From: a bacterium
GTDB taxonomy: Bacteria; Bdellovibrionota_C; UBA2361; SZUA-149; JAQTWB01
Length of the DNA stretch: 64,000 bases
Direction of reading: 5' to 3'
Assembly (NCBI GenBank): GCA_028689495.1
Contig: JAQTWB010000006.1
Coordinates: 1 to 64,000, forward strand
Shown here piece after piece: positions 1 through 7,594 of the stretch. Position 1 is the stretch's first letter. Each line of letters starts with the position of its first letter. The notes under the pieces were generated by a model that saw only the letters and a program-made list of their open reading frames with translations, had not been told where the DNA came from and did not search any database. The translations under genes and the position numbers were made by a program.

Positions 1-2
1 AA

Positions 3-161
3 CTGTTACCCCCGGCCGCTCATCCTTATGCCGGGGTGTTGGTGGCGCTGGCCATTGGCGACCAGAAGGCGATTCCCCAGTCTTTATGGACGGTTTTCAA
101 TCGCACCGGCACGACGCATTTGATGAGCATCTGTTATCTATTAAAACATAAGCTCGTATAA
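3..161 (+). pseudogene. comEC: comEC/rec2 internal fragment, interrupted by the element
   Basis: Open from the window's left edge. It reads ...GVLVALAIGDQKAIPQ...NRTGTTHLMSI and then leaves the family consensus (S-G-L-H expected) for C-Y-L-L-K-H-K-L-V and a TAA. The first 43 residues match the start of the Competence domain of ComEC/Rec2, the inner-membrane channel that passes single-stranded DNA during natural transformation. The last nine residues are encoded by the element. The break lies in the Ser codon of M-S-I. The upstream half of the gene is outside the window and the downstream half must lie beyond the tandem array. As it stands the gene cannot make a working channel. The match is to remembered family consensus, not to a search. 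Confidence 0.85.
103..150. other. attL: host comEC / element junction
   Basis: From 126 rightward the sequence equals that from 34511; to the left it is unrelated (host comEC here, element end there). The probable crossover dinucleotide is AG at 126-127, the centre of the dyad visible in the intact attP at 34488-34535. The left half is the host B arm and the right half is the P' arm (agcatctgttatctattaaa). Confidence 0.8.
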
Positions 162-162
162 T
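134..162 (+). promoter_or_regulatory. Promoter of the serine recombinase, overlapping the att arm
   Basis: A perfect -10 hexamer TATAAT (157-162) lies 34 bases before the ATG of the recombinase. A weak -35 candidate TTATCT sits at the standard 17-bp spacing. The -35 and spacer lie in the P' arm of the att site (TATTAAAACATA). Recombinase bound at its own site could therefore block transcription; that autoregulation is an inference. Confidence 0.55.
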
Positions 163-195
163 CCCCTTGTCTTAGATGTTTCAAGGGTGGCAGCC

Positions 196-1983
196 ATGCC
201 GAAGGCTTTTTCCTACATTCGATTTTCTAGTGCCAAGCAGGAAGCAGGCGACTCTCTAGCCCGTCAAACAAGGCTTTCTGAGGAGTATGCATCCAAACAC
301 GGCCTAGATTTGGACACCGATCTAAACCTGCGTGACCTTGGTATTTCCGCCTTTGACAGGTCTAACCTGAAGAAAGGCGCTTTGGGCCACTTTCTCAGAC
401 TTGTTGAGGAAAAGCGGATACCCGTTGGTTCCTACCTGTTGGTTGAGAGTCTTGATCGATTATCTCGAGACAAGGTCATGGATGCTCTGTCGATATTTAC
501 CGACATCCTTCGAGCCGGAATTGTGATCGTCACGCTGTCCGATAACCAGGTCTATAGCTATGAAAAGACCAACGAGAATTGGGCAAGCCTGATCGTTTCG
601 ATCGTTATCATGAGCCGAGCCAACGAAGAATCGGCTATGAAAAGCCAACGTCTCCGATCTGCTTGGGATGCCAAGAGACGTAACCTTGCGAACAAACGCC
701 TGACAGCTCGTTGCCCGTATTGGCTCAAACCAGCCGAGGGCGATGTCGGCTTTGAATTCATCCCCGAACGAGTCGAAGTCGTTAAACGTATCTTTCAAAT
801 GTCTCGCGATGGCGTTGGCAGCGCTACTATCGTAAAGACCTTTAACCAGGAGGGGGTGCCCCTATTTTCCGAGAAAGTTAGTGGTTGGCAGAATTCCTAT
901 GTTGAGAAGATTCTGCAAAATCCTGCTGTGTATGGCGAACTGCACTTACAGTTACAGCGCGATGGTGAGGTAACACCTCTCGACATTGTCCCTGATTACT
1001 ATCCAGCGATCATGACGAAGGAGGAGTGGAGGATTGTCGCTGATGCTCGTGCTGCAAGACGTACTCGGGGAGGCGTCAGTAAAGGGGCGAACCTCAGTAA
1101 TTTGTTCTCAGGTCTGCTGAAATGTGGCTACTGCGGAGGTTCGATGCACATGGGCGGGTATGTTGAAACCCGTCGTGGAAAACACAAGAGGTCGAAATAC
1201 ATCGCCTGCAGCCCTGCTCGACGAGGTCTAGGGTGTAAATTTATCCAATGGGAATACACTGATTTCGAGCGGTTGGTTTTACGATTTTGTAAAACCGTCG
1301 ATTTTTCTCGGGTGCTCGGTGTCAATCAGGATGTACAGGCCGACATCAACAACGCTTTGGTTCGTGTTGAGTCTATCAAGCAGGAAATTCTCGATGTCTC
1401 TGCTAGAAACGAGTCGCTTCTTGATGCCCTCGAAAAGACCGGGCAAGGTACGGCTCCCCAGTTGATCCTTGATCGAATGAAGGCGAACGAAAGCAAACTC
1501 GCTTCCTTGGAGATTGATAAACGGCAAGCTGAAGATGATGTAATCCGACTAAGTAATTCGCAAGTCGATGCCTCTGTGCAGCAGAACTTGATTGTTGATT
1601 TGCTGAAACGCTTGGAAACACTCGAAGGAAATGATCTCCATCTGCTCCGAATTCGCTTGTCAGAGGCCATCAAGCGGGTCATTGCGAAAATCGATACATT
1701 TCCCGGAGGTCGTTGGTACTCTGAGGGTGAGGTTGAAGAATACCGGCGCGACCTAATTTCCGCCGAAGCCTACGACAACGATCAGATCGTTGATATGTGT
1801 GCCAAGCTGGACATCGAGCCAAACAAGAAGAACCGAATGCTCATGATCGTATTCAAGAATGGTGAGCACCGGACGGTGTTGTCATCCGGAAAAGTCCTCG
1901 ACCAGAAAACCGCTCCACCCTCCGAGTGGGATATATCCACTCTGTTCGAGAGCTTGGCCTTCAAGGTTTTCAAATACGAATAG
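196..1983 (+). CDS. Large serine recombinase (site-specific integrase)
   Basis: Integrase of about 595 aa that most likely catalyses attP x attB recombination at comEC. The N-terminal resolvase domain (about residues 1-150) starts Y-I-R-F-S-S, giving the Y-x-R-x-S motif with Ser11 as likely nucleophile, and has the helix segment ESLDRLSRD. A Recombinase domain follows (about 160-265). Next is a zinc ribbon (C-G-Y-C ... I-A-C ... G-C-K) near 305-350, then a long coiled coil (about 370-490) typical of large serine integrases. The ATG at 196 is preferred over the in-frame GTG at 187 because AAGGG lies at a workable distance upstream. It sits at the element edge beside att, as expected. No recombination directionality factor could be recognised. 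Confidence 0.93.
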   Translation: MPKAFSYIRFSSAKQEAGDSLARQTRLSEEYASKHGLDLDTDLNLRDLGISAFDRSNLKKGALGHFLRLVEEKRIPVGSYLLVESLDRLSRDKVMDALSIFTDILRAGIVIVTLSDNQVYSYEKTNENWASLIVSIVIMSRANEESAMKSQRLRSAWDAKRRNLANKRLTARCPYWLKPAEGDVGFEFIPERVEVVKRIFQMSRDGVGSATIVKTFNQEGVPLFSEKVSGWQNSYVEKILQNPAVYGELHLQLQRDGEVTPLDIVPDYYPAIMTKEEWRIVADARAARRTRGGVSKGANLSNLFSGLLKCGYCGGSMHMGGYVETRRGKHKRSKYIACSPARRGLGCKFIQWEYTDFERLVLRFCKTVDFSRVLGVNQDVQADINNALVRVESIKQEILDVSARNESLLDALEKTGQGTAPQLILDRMKANESKLASLEIDKRQAEDDVIRLSNSQVDASVQQNLIVDLLKRLETLEGNDLHLLRIRLSEAIKRVIAKIDTFPGGRWYSEGEVEEYRRDLISAEAYDNDQIVDMCAKLDIEPNKKNRMLMIVFKNGEHRTVLSSGKVLDQKTAPPSEWDISTLFESLAFKVFKYE

Positions 1984-2147
1984 GATATGCCTGAGTGTTT
2001 TCGGGGATCAGTAGGAAATAGCTCAGTGTGGGGTTGTAGTGGGGCGATGTTCGGCCTGCCAATCGCCTTGAAACCCGCATGAAATAAGGGCTCCAGGCTG
2101 GTAGTGTGGGCAGTGTGAGATGCTAGCTCGGGATCTTTTGATGTTTG

Positions 2148-2226
2148 CCGGCGTCGTGAAAAGTGGCAACCACCCCCATTATCGCCACTGTCTCTCCGGC
2201 AACGATTTCGGGCAACGGCATTCGGT
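2148..2226 (+). repeat. Degenerate direct repeat A flanking the toxin cassette
   Basis: These 79 bases align without gaps to 3547-3625 at about 80% identity by hand count. In the matching frame both encode K-V-A-x-x-P-I-I-A-T-V-x-P-A-T-x-x-G-N-G-I-R, but this copy has an in-frame TGA just before the shared stretch and a TAA shortly after, so it is not a working gene. The rest of 1984-2515 holds no gene I can support and becomes AT-rich toward the toxin gene. Confidence 0.7.
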
Positions 2227-2515
2227 TTCTTCGTTAATCGGTTTGAATATATATTTCGGCGCCGGAGAAAGGGGGGCTGGTGTGTGGTGGCATACATGAC
2301 AAATGCTTTATGGTTGTGTATAACGCGATATATTTGGTTCGTTGCCACAAGACAAAAAAAATAAAGGTAGATAGCTGGCATAGAAATTTTTTTGAATAAA
2401 ATAGCCGAATTATATCTGCGTAAATTTTATGCATATTGAATCTGTGATTGAATTCTAGGCTGGTTCATTATGGTGCAGCATGAGCCTATAACGTGTATTT
2501 AAATTAATTTTGTGG

Positions 2516-2920
2516 ATGAATAAATTTATGGCTTCCATTGAGATTGAAGAAAAACTGAAATGGTATGTAGGGATATTAAAAAGGAAGTACAAGAAAAATA
2601 ATTTGCCTGCAACAGCAATTGGCGCTGAATATTTGAAGGGTGAAAGAAATAAAAAGACCGATCGTAGTGGTCCTCCGCCAGATATAAATTCATTCGCTCC
2701 CCTTTTAAAGATAAAATTGGATAATTTAGGTGGGGTTGGTACTAAATTAAATAATAATACACTTGGATGCTGCTGCGAGGTGAGGGCGGCAAACAAGATT
2801 TTGGGTAAATTCCAAAAGATTCCGCCTGAACTTTTAGTGTTTACTCCTGCCGTTAGACCAAGAACAGGACAGGTGATAAAGAGGTGCCCAAACTGCATCG
2901 AGGTATTCGGAAATGAGTGA
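2516..2920 (+). CDS. Orphan deaminase-fold toxin domain
   Basis: A 134-aa protein with a cytidine-deaminase-superfamily zinc signature: C-C-E (Cys86, Glu88) followed by V-R-A-A, then R-P-R-T-G-Q and R-C-P-N-C (Cys124, Cys127). This resembles the [H/C]-x-E ... C-x-x-C layout of YwqJ-like and related deaminases found as C-terminal tips of polymorphic toxins. There is no signal peptide, PAAR, Rhs or pre-toxin region, so it looks like a detached toxin tip. It overlaps the next gene by 8 bp, the usual toxin-immunity arrangement. The start is uncertain: ATG 2516, ATG 2528 or TTG 2510, none with a clear ribosome binding site. The cassette is visibly AT-richer than the rest of the element, a sign of separate acquisition. 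The substrate (DNA, RNA or nucleotide) cannot be told from sequence. Confidence 0.65.
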   Translation: MNKFMASIEIEEKLKWYVGILKRKYKKNNLPATAIGAEYLKGERNKKTDRSGPPPDINSFAPLLKIKLDNLGGVGTKLNNNTLGCCCEVRAANKILGKFQKIPPELLVFTPAVRPRTGQVIKRCPNCIEVFGNE

Positions 2921-3500
2921 AAAAGAGATAATTGAATTTGAGGGGAGGTATGTTGATATCAATTGGTATTTTTTGGATTCGAATCGCCATATCGTATCTG
3001 TTGCTTCAGCAGGTGGGCGTTTGCCTATGTACCTTGGCGAATTATCATTAGTTAATGATTTTATTCATTCTAGACTCCTACTCGCGCCGCCTGCATTTAA
3101 AATTGCGAGAAATCCATTCTTATCGGAATTTATTGATTTAGATGCTGATAAAGTGGAAGAGTATTTTTCGACGTTCGATGAGCTCGCTATGCGAGGTGTT
3201 TGGGCATTTGACAAAGTAGATATATCTAATTGTGATGATCCTAGGTACATTCTTGTTTCGTATCCGCTAATGTGGCCTAAGTGTAAAATACGTCATGCTC
3301 GAAAATATTGGTATGTGATTAATAGGTGGATAATCAAAATGGTTGCCCCAAGATCGAGGCGATTTAAGTTGCCATTATTTGACTTGAAGATTATTAACCA
3401 TGGAGATGATGAAAACGTTCCAAGGGAAAGCTATATGCCTTTGGATATGGTTAATTTAGTTGATTCTAGTCTATTTCGTTCTTTAATTCCGCGGGAATAA
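2913..3500 (+). CDS. Probable immunity protein for the deaminase toxin
   Basis: A 195-aa soluble protein, rich in acidic and aromatic residues, with no membrane segment. I do not recognise its family. Its role is inferred from position: it starts 8 bp before the toxin stop codon (GAGG at good spacing before ATG), shares the toxin's low GC, and nothing else follows in the cassette. It could act by direct binding to the deaminase, as immunity proteins do. Confidence 0.55.
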   Translation: MSEKEIIEFEGRYVDINWYFLDSNRHIVSVASAGGRLPMYLGELSLVNDFIHSRLLLAPPAFKIARNPFLSEFIDLDADKVEEYFSTFDELAMRGVWAFDKVDISNCDDPRYILVSYPLMWPKCKIRHARKYWYVINRWIIKMVAPRSRRFKLPLFDLKIINHGDDENVPRESYMPLDMVNLVDSSLFRSLIPRE

Positions 3501-3540
3501 GCTCAGGGGGATTGTGAGAATCTAGGTAGGCACATTTGGA

Positions 3541-3909
3541 ATGATCCCGGGCATTCGAAAAGTGGCACCCATTCCCATTATCGCCACTGTCCCTCCTGCA
3601 ACAGTTACGGGCAACGGAATTCGGGTTCCGGCAACTGTTGATCTTTCAGGGTACCCAGAGTACGGAAATTGCCATATATCCCGCGTTGTCGATTTCATGA
3701 TGTTGCTGGATTATGGGGAGGCTGGGGAATCTGCTTGTGTCGAGTGGCCCGGTGTAGGACATGGGATGGGGTATGTGTACGGCACTGTTACACCATCATC
3801 AAGATTCGGTGTATCCGGTAGTGTTGTCATGATTCATAGTCAGTTTTCAGAATACTCAGGCAACAACTTCCAGAAGCTGCCTATCGCCTCTAGGGCGAAC
3901 AGAGGATAA
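3541..3909 (+). CDS. Hypothetical 122-aa ORF starting in the flanking repeat
   Basis: The first 28 residues are the Pro/Val/Ile-rich stretch shared with the broken repeat at 2148-2226; the rest (D-F-M-M-L-L-D-Y...) is unfamiliar. No good ribosome binding site precedes the ATG. It may be the surviving copy of a small gene whose 5' end was duplicated by insertion of the toxin cassette, or it may be non-coding with a chance reading frame. Confidence 0.25.
   Translation: MIPGIRKVAPIPIIATVPPATVTGNGIRVPATVDLSGYPEYGNCHISRVVDFMMLLDYGEAGESACVEWPGVGHGMGYVYGTVTPSSRFGVSGSVVMIHSQFSEYSGNNFQKLPIASRANRG
3547..3625 (+). repeat. Degenerate direct repeat B flanking the toxin cassette
   Basis: Partner of 2148-2226. 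The best-conserved block is aaaagtggca and cccattatcgccactgt. The two repeats bracket the AT-rich toxin-immunity cassette. Confidence 0.7.
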
Positions 3910-3942
3910 TCCACTCCAAGGCCAATTCTCGTGGAGTGCGTC

Positions 3943-4377
3943 ATGAGCGAATGCTGTTCTTCCTCCGGTTGTGAGGACGGCCATCCGAAAAAACATCGTT
4001 GCCCGGTCAACGGGCAAAAGTATTCCGAGGTGCCGGTTCGAGCTATCGAACATCACATCAAGGAAGCATGGGCTTGGCAGCCAACGGGGCATCGGTATTT
4101 TTTCTGCGATGATCCTGCTTGCGAGGTTGTTTATTTCGGCGATGACGGTTCGATGATTCTCAAGTCGCGGTTGAGGAAACAGATTGGACAGAAAGAAAAC
4201 TCAGATGATGGGCTGCTGTGTTACTGCTTTGGTGTCACCAAACGGGACTTTCAGAGCAATCCTGCCACGCGGGATTTCGTGGTTGCCCAAACCAAAGCCG
4301 GGCGATGCTCATGCGACACAAGCAATCCATCGGGGCGTTGCTGCCTGAAAGATTTTCCAAAGACCGCTTTCGGATGA
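3943..4377 (+). CDS. CopZ N-terminal-domain-like Zn/[2Fe-2S] protein
   Basis: A 144-aa cysteine-rich protein. The first part has C-C-S-S-S-G-C and C-P-V-N-G, then F-C-D-D-P-A-C-E-V-V-Y-F, a zinc-binding module. The second has L-C-Y-C-F-G-V-T ... C-S-C-D-T-x-N-P-S-G-R-C-C, a BFD-like [2Fe-2S] module. This layout matches the stand-alone relatives of the Archaeoglobus CopZ N-terminal domain that occur widely in proteobacteria, often near metal-resistance or mobile genes. Its role here is unknown; no metal transporter or mer gene is nearby. ATG 3943 is chosen over upstream GTG because GGAG lies six bases before it. Confidence 0.8.
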   Translation: MSECCSSSGCEDGHPKKHRCPVNGQKYSEVPVRAIEHHIKEAWAWQPTGHRYFFCDDPACEVVYFGDDGSMILKSRLRKQIGQKENSDDGLLCYCFGVTKRDFQSNPATRDFVVAQTKAGRCSCDTSNPSGRCCLKDFPKTAFG

Positions 4378-4502
4378 CAGCAACGGCTTGGCAGCCAACC
4401 AACAATATACGATTCGCTGGCCGTCAGGATGCGAGCTCGCACCCTCTGGGATTGAGTTTTCTGGTTGCTGGCTGTTTCGTGACGGATTTTTAGGCAAGGA
4501 AT

Positions 4503-4757
4503 TTACAGCAACCCGGCATAGAAGCCTGCCCAGTTTTCTCGTCCTGTTGCGAACCCCTTGGTTTCCGTGGCGACTTCGAGGTACGTCATAAACCCATACA
4601 GGTTCGCCCCGTGGTCGTAGTGGGTGAAAAAGAAGAGGACGCCGAAAAGGCGTCCTCGAAGTGATCCAGCGTTGTCAGATTTATTGACCGCATCAATGCT
4701 GGCAAACAGTCTTGGCTTTGTGCCGCTGACTGTCGCTTGGACAATGCCTACCGGCAA
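4503..4757 (-). CDS. Doubtful small ORF
   Basis: An 84-aa frame ending N-W-A-G-F-Y-A-G-L-L with reasonably protein-like composition. It begins with TTG without a ribosome binding site, and a strong hairpin with a T-tract lies inside it. It may be a decayed gene fragment. The rest of 4378-4834 has no supportable gene. Confidence 0.25.
   Translation of the reverse strand: MPVGIVQATVSGTKPRLFASIDAVNKSDNAGSLRGRLFGVLFFFTHYDHGANLYGFMTYLEVATETKGFATGRENWAGFYAGLL
4622..4657 (-). terminator. Rho-independent terminator-like hairpin, leftward
   Basis: Perfect 9-bp stem GAGGACGCC / GGCGTCCTC with a 5-nt loop. Read leftward it is followed by TTCTTTTT. No well-supported leftward gene ends just before it, so its user is unclear. 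Confidence 0.5.
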
Positions 4758-4834
4758 CGCTGATTGCCTTGCCGAGTTCCAGCCCCACTAGGTTGTCGGG
4801 ATAAATACCGTTGAACAATTTAACGGAGACAACC

Positions 4835-4996
4835 ATGAAACTTGCTGAACTATTCGACCTCTCGGGAATGGAAAAAAACGCTGAACGCTTGAAGAAGAAC
4901 GCCAAGCGTCAGGCTGATGCGGCGAAGGCCGCTCAGGCTCGCTTGAAGATGCTAAAGGCACAGCAGCAACTGCGTGCGACTTCCACAGGCTCGTGA
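4835..4996 (+). CDS. Small Lys/Ala-rich helical protein
   Basis: A 53-aa protein, M-K-L-A-E-L-F-D-L followed by an amphipathic Lys/Ala/Gln-rich helix (N-A-K-R-Q-A-D-A-A-K-A-A-Q-A-R). GGAG sits six bases before the ATG, which supports translation. Function is not recognised; it could be a DNA-associated or antitoxin-like small protein, but nothing in the sequence decides this. Confidence 0.45.
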   Translation: MKLAELFDLSGMEKNAERLKKNAKRQADAAKAAQARLKMLKAQQQLRATSTGS

Positions 4997-5059
4997 CCCG
5001 CTTGTTCTACCGAATGATCGCTATCACACTGGGCGATTGGCCTTCGCCCGATCAGGAAA

Positions 5060-5104
5060 AACTGGAATCCAGTTAGTAAAAAACGGCTCTCGGAGCACGA
5101 GAGC
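5060..5104 (+). other. Two adjacent hairpins in a non-coding gap
   Basis: AACTGG-AAT-CCAGTT and GCTCTCG-GAGCA-CGAGAGC lie 11 bases apart in the 4997-5403 gap. Neither has a clear T-tract. Apart from these and the terminator at 5306-5337 I see nothing in the gap. Confidence 0.4.
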
Positions 5105-5305
5105 TAATCCGTGCCTTCGGATGATGTTGCCTGGTTGGCGAATCCGATGGATGTTGTCCATAGTGGGGCATAGTCTTCGATGTCCATTCCCCGGGAGCAT
5201 TGATACATTTTAGTGACTCCGATATCTCACTACTTACTGGCTATGGCCTCCTCATTGAGGTGTTGAAAATGACCTATAACTCTTGAGGTTTTCATGAACA
5301 GCCAT

Positions 5306-5337
5306 AAAAAAAAAATGGCCCAGTCAGTGACTGGGCC
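5306..5337 (-). terminator. Terminator of the Sel1-repeat gene
   Basis: Stem GGCCCAGTC / GACTGGGCC with a 3-nt loop. Read leftward it is followed by A-T9. It lies about 65 bases past the stop codon of the leftward gene at 5404-7023. Confidence 0.75.
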
Positions 5338-5403
5338 GGGTACATCCTCAAGTTCCGTAAATTCTTGCCTGTAAAGCTCGGCAATGAGAGAAGTTGAGGA
5401 AAA

Positions 5404-7023
5404 TTAAAGGCAGCCGTATTTTTGTGCGGAATCGAGAATCTGCTGACGTTGATAACTGTCAACTAAGCGATCACCCGAGCTTAAAGCGTTCATTTGGTCA
5501 CGATAACCTTGACATACCGCACTAGATCCTTTGATAGCTCCTACATCCTGTTTCTTGTCGATTTGGGCAACAGAGCGCCCACTCATAGACATGCCATGTT
5601 CCTCAGATCGTCGATACCAATACTTTGCTTTTTCGAGCTGACCACTGTCTTCATAACTTTTACCCATTTGAAATTCGGCCGCAGAGTACCCTTGTTCAGC
5701 AGATTTTGTTATCCATGACATATGCTCGCCAATTGGAGTGTCATCAAGCCAAGTCATATACCATTGGGCTTGAGCATTGCCGGCCTGTGCTGCCTTTTTA
5801 ATATATGGAGAAGCAAGTGATTTATTTTTTGGTACTCCTTCTCCATTCAAGTACATAGACCCGAGTGTAACCATCGCTTCAATGTCTCCGGCTTTTGCCC
5901 GTTGCTCTAACAAAGCAATCTTGTCCTGCTTTTCTTGAACAGCGCTCATGTTAATATTTCCACCGGCTGCAGCAAATAATCCAGCTAATTTTATCGATCC
6001 AGAATTGGCTACAGCTTCTGATACAGGCATTCTTTGCTTAGTTCGGAAGACGGTAATCACTCGGTTGGGGTCAAGCCCTTTGTCAACCATTGCTTTAATA
6101 AAGGTATTTGTTAAATCTAGCTCCGGACACTGATTGATTAGTCTGGCAATGGGCCCATACGTACCTTCATTTACGTTGGCTCCGGTTTCAACTAGTTTTG
6201 CGGCCAATCTGAAATCTGCAAAAGTTTCATTACAGTCAATTGAACTCTCAAGAAGCGTTAAGGTGATATTCCGGTAGCGGTCGTTAAAGACAGTATTTGG
6301 GTTAAACCCGTAGTCGATTAACCTTAGCCAAGCATCCATCTCGATCCGAGATTTATTACGGCTTGCAGCCTCACTTAAATATGTTGCGAAGTTGGCGTTT
6401 GAAAAGTCGGCACCTTGCCCTTTTGCCCATTCAACTGCTAATACATTAAGTAAACCAACCCCGCTTAACCTTTGAAGCGCGCATGCTAAATGTTCCTGTT
6501 TATCCTGCTTGTTTGCGCACCAGGAATCGGCAGTTTTGATAAATTCATCCTCGCGTTGCTTGATAAAACTGCCATCAGTGGCGTTGCTGTTCGTTTTTCC
6601 ACTATTGGTTAATAAAAACTGAACAACAGCGAGTCGACTAACTTCTGATTTGTAATCGTTGGATTTTGCAAATTCTTCCGATAGCTTGTAGTACTTTTTT
6701 GCCAGCGCGTTGTCTGGACGTACCGAGATGCCATAACCGTAAATATCGCCGAGTAGATCAGCATTGTTGTTTACGTCGCCACTGCTGACTTTGGTTTTTA
6801 ATAGCTCAATCCGATCTGGGCTAATAAACATCCATTTGGCAGGTTCTGGGGCTGCTGTTGAATTACCTTGAATAGCACTCGCTACCGGTTGCGTTGAAGT
6901 TGCTGCACTTGCCTGCTTGTTGCCATACCGGTCTTGAAACGTATACCAAGAGACTACGCCAATTGTGGCGACTGCCACGACCCCTATTGCATATACTGTC
7001 TTCCCCTTAATTCCCACTTCCAT
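5404..7023 (-). CDS. Membrane-anchored Sel1-repeat protein
   Basis: A 539-aa protein. One N-terminal transmembrane segment (about residues 9-27, V-Y-A-I-G-V-V-A-V-A-T-I-G-V-V) is followed by a Ser/Thr/Ala/Pro linker. The large remainder probably faces the periplasm and is helical. Sel1-like repeats are clearest at about 375-470 (AKAGDIEAMVTLGSMYLNGE, then K-K-A-A-Q-A-G-N-A-Q-A-Q-W and K-S-A-E-Q-G-Y-S-A-A-E-F). The middle has ankyrin-like wording (L-V-E-T-G-A-N-V-N-E, Y-G-F-N-P-N). Sel1 proteins usually scaffold protein complexes. Its partner is unknown; it has its own terminator and seems to be transcribed alone. Confidence 0.7.
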   Translation of the reverse strand: MEVGIKGKTVYAIGVVAVATIGVVSWYTFQDRYGNKQASAATSTQPVASAIQGNSTAAPEPAKWMFISPDRIELLKTKVSSGDVNNNADLLGDIYGYGISVRPDNALAKKYYKLSEEFAKSNDYKSEVSRLAVVQFLLTNSGKTNSNATDGSFIKQREDEFIKTADSWCANKQDKQEHLACALQRLSGVGLLNVLAVEWAKGQGADFSNANFATYLSEAASRNKSRIEMDAWLRLIDYGFNPNTVFNDRYRNITLTLLESSIDCNETFADFRLAAKLVETGANVNEGTYGPIARLINQCPELDLTNTFIKAMVDKGLDPNRVITVFRTKQRMPVSEAVANSGSIKLAGLFAAAGGNINMSAVQEKQDKIALLEQRAKAGDIEAMVTLGSMYLNGEGVPKNKSLASPYIKKAAQAGNAQAQWYMTWLDDTPIGEHMSWITKSAEQGYSAAEFQMGKSYEDSGQLEKAKYWYRRSEEHGMSMSGRSVAQIDKKQDVGAIKGSSAVCQGYRDQMNALSSGDRLVDSYQRQQILDSAQKYGCL

Positions 7024-7261
7024 CCCCTTTCTTAGGTTCGATACCTCAGGCTAGTTTTTGCTTACAGACATAGAATCTGCATTTGTTGGCATGCGTAATT
7101 GCCGTCCTTCAACATACGGACGAATTAACTGTTTGATTGTTGGTGTGTGTGTGCTGCATCCGGCCACCTATATTTCTCGAAGCGATATATTATGCCATTG
7201 CATTAAAATCCTTGGTGCCTCGACTATCTAACCGACGATCAGAAATAGGCAAGCAAAAATG

Positions 7262-7277
7262 ACGGTACATGTACCGT
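7262..7277. promoter_or_regulatory. 16-bp perfect palindrome, probable Xre operator
   Basis: ACGGTACATGTACCGT is its own reverse complement and lies 34 bases before the start of the Xre gene, in the divergent intergenic region shared with the Sel1 gene. Binding by the neighbouring HTH dimer is inferred. The remaining bases of 7024-7311 show nothing else firm. Confidence 0.55.
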
Positions 7278-7311
7278 GGATTCCCGCGCATCATAACGTA
7301 ACCATGTCGGG

Positions 7312-7554
7312 GTGCCAAATCTCTCCAGCAACCGACAGGACCCAGTACTCACCGCTCTTGGAGCGGCGATGAGGTCTATTCGCCTGGAAAAATCGATTTC
7401 CCAGGAAAAGTTGGCGCTGTTGGCCGAAGTCGACCGTAGCTACGTTGGCCGAGTCGAACGGGGTGACAACAACGTGGCAATCTTGACGCTGTCACGCTTG
7501 GCAGGTGCTTTGGGCATTTCCCTTGCTGAGTTGATGCAGAGAGCAGGGCTGTAG
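7312..7554 (+). CDS. Xre-family transcriptional regulator
   Basis: An 80-aa single-domain HTH_3 protein. The helix-turn-helix reads S-Q-E-K-L-A-L-L-A-E-V-D-R-S-Y-V-G-R-V-E-R, followed by the conserved N-N-V-A-I-L-T-L-S-R-L-A-G-A-L-G-I-S. Length and style resemble controller (C) proteins of restriction systems and compact mobile-element repressors. The GTG start is the only one that gives the full domain. The palindrome just upstream suggests autoregulation. It converges on the two PD-(D/E)XK genes, so any link with them is only by proximity. Confidence 0.85.
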   Translation: MPNLSSNRQDPVLTALGAAMRSIRLEKSISQEKLALLAEVDRSYVGRVERGDNNVAILTLSRLAGALGISLAELMQRAGL

Positions 7555-7594
7555 CTGCTATCAGACAAATAACCAAAACCAAGCCTCGTGATCT

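Noticed and set aside
1782-2381. 199-aa minus-strand frame across the end of the serine recombinase
   Set aside because: It overlaps the recombinase C terminus, has no ribosome binding site and low-complexity composition.
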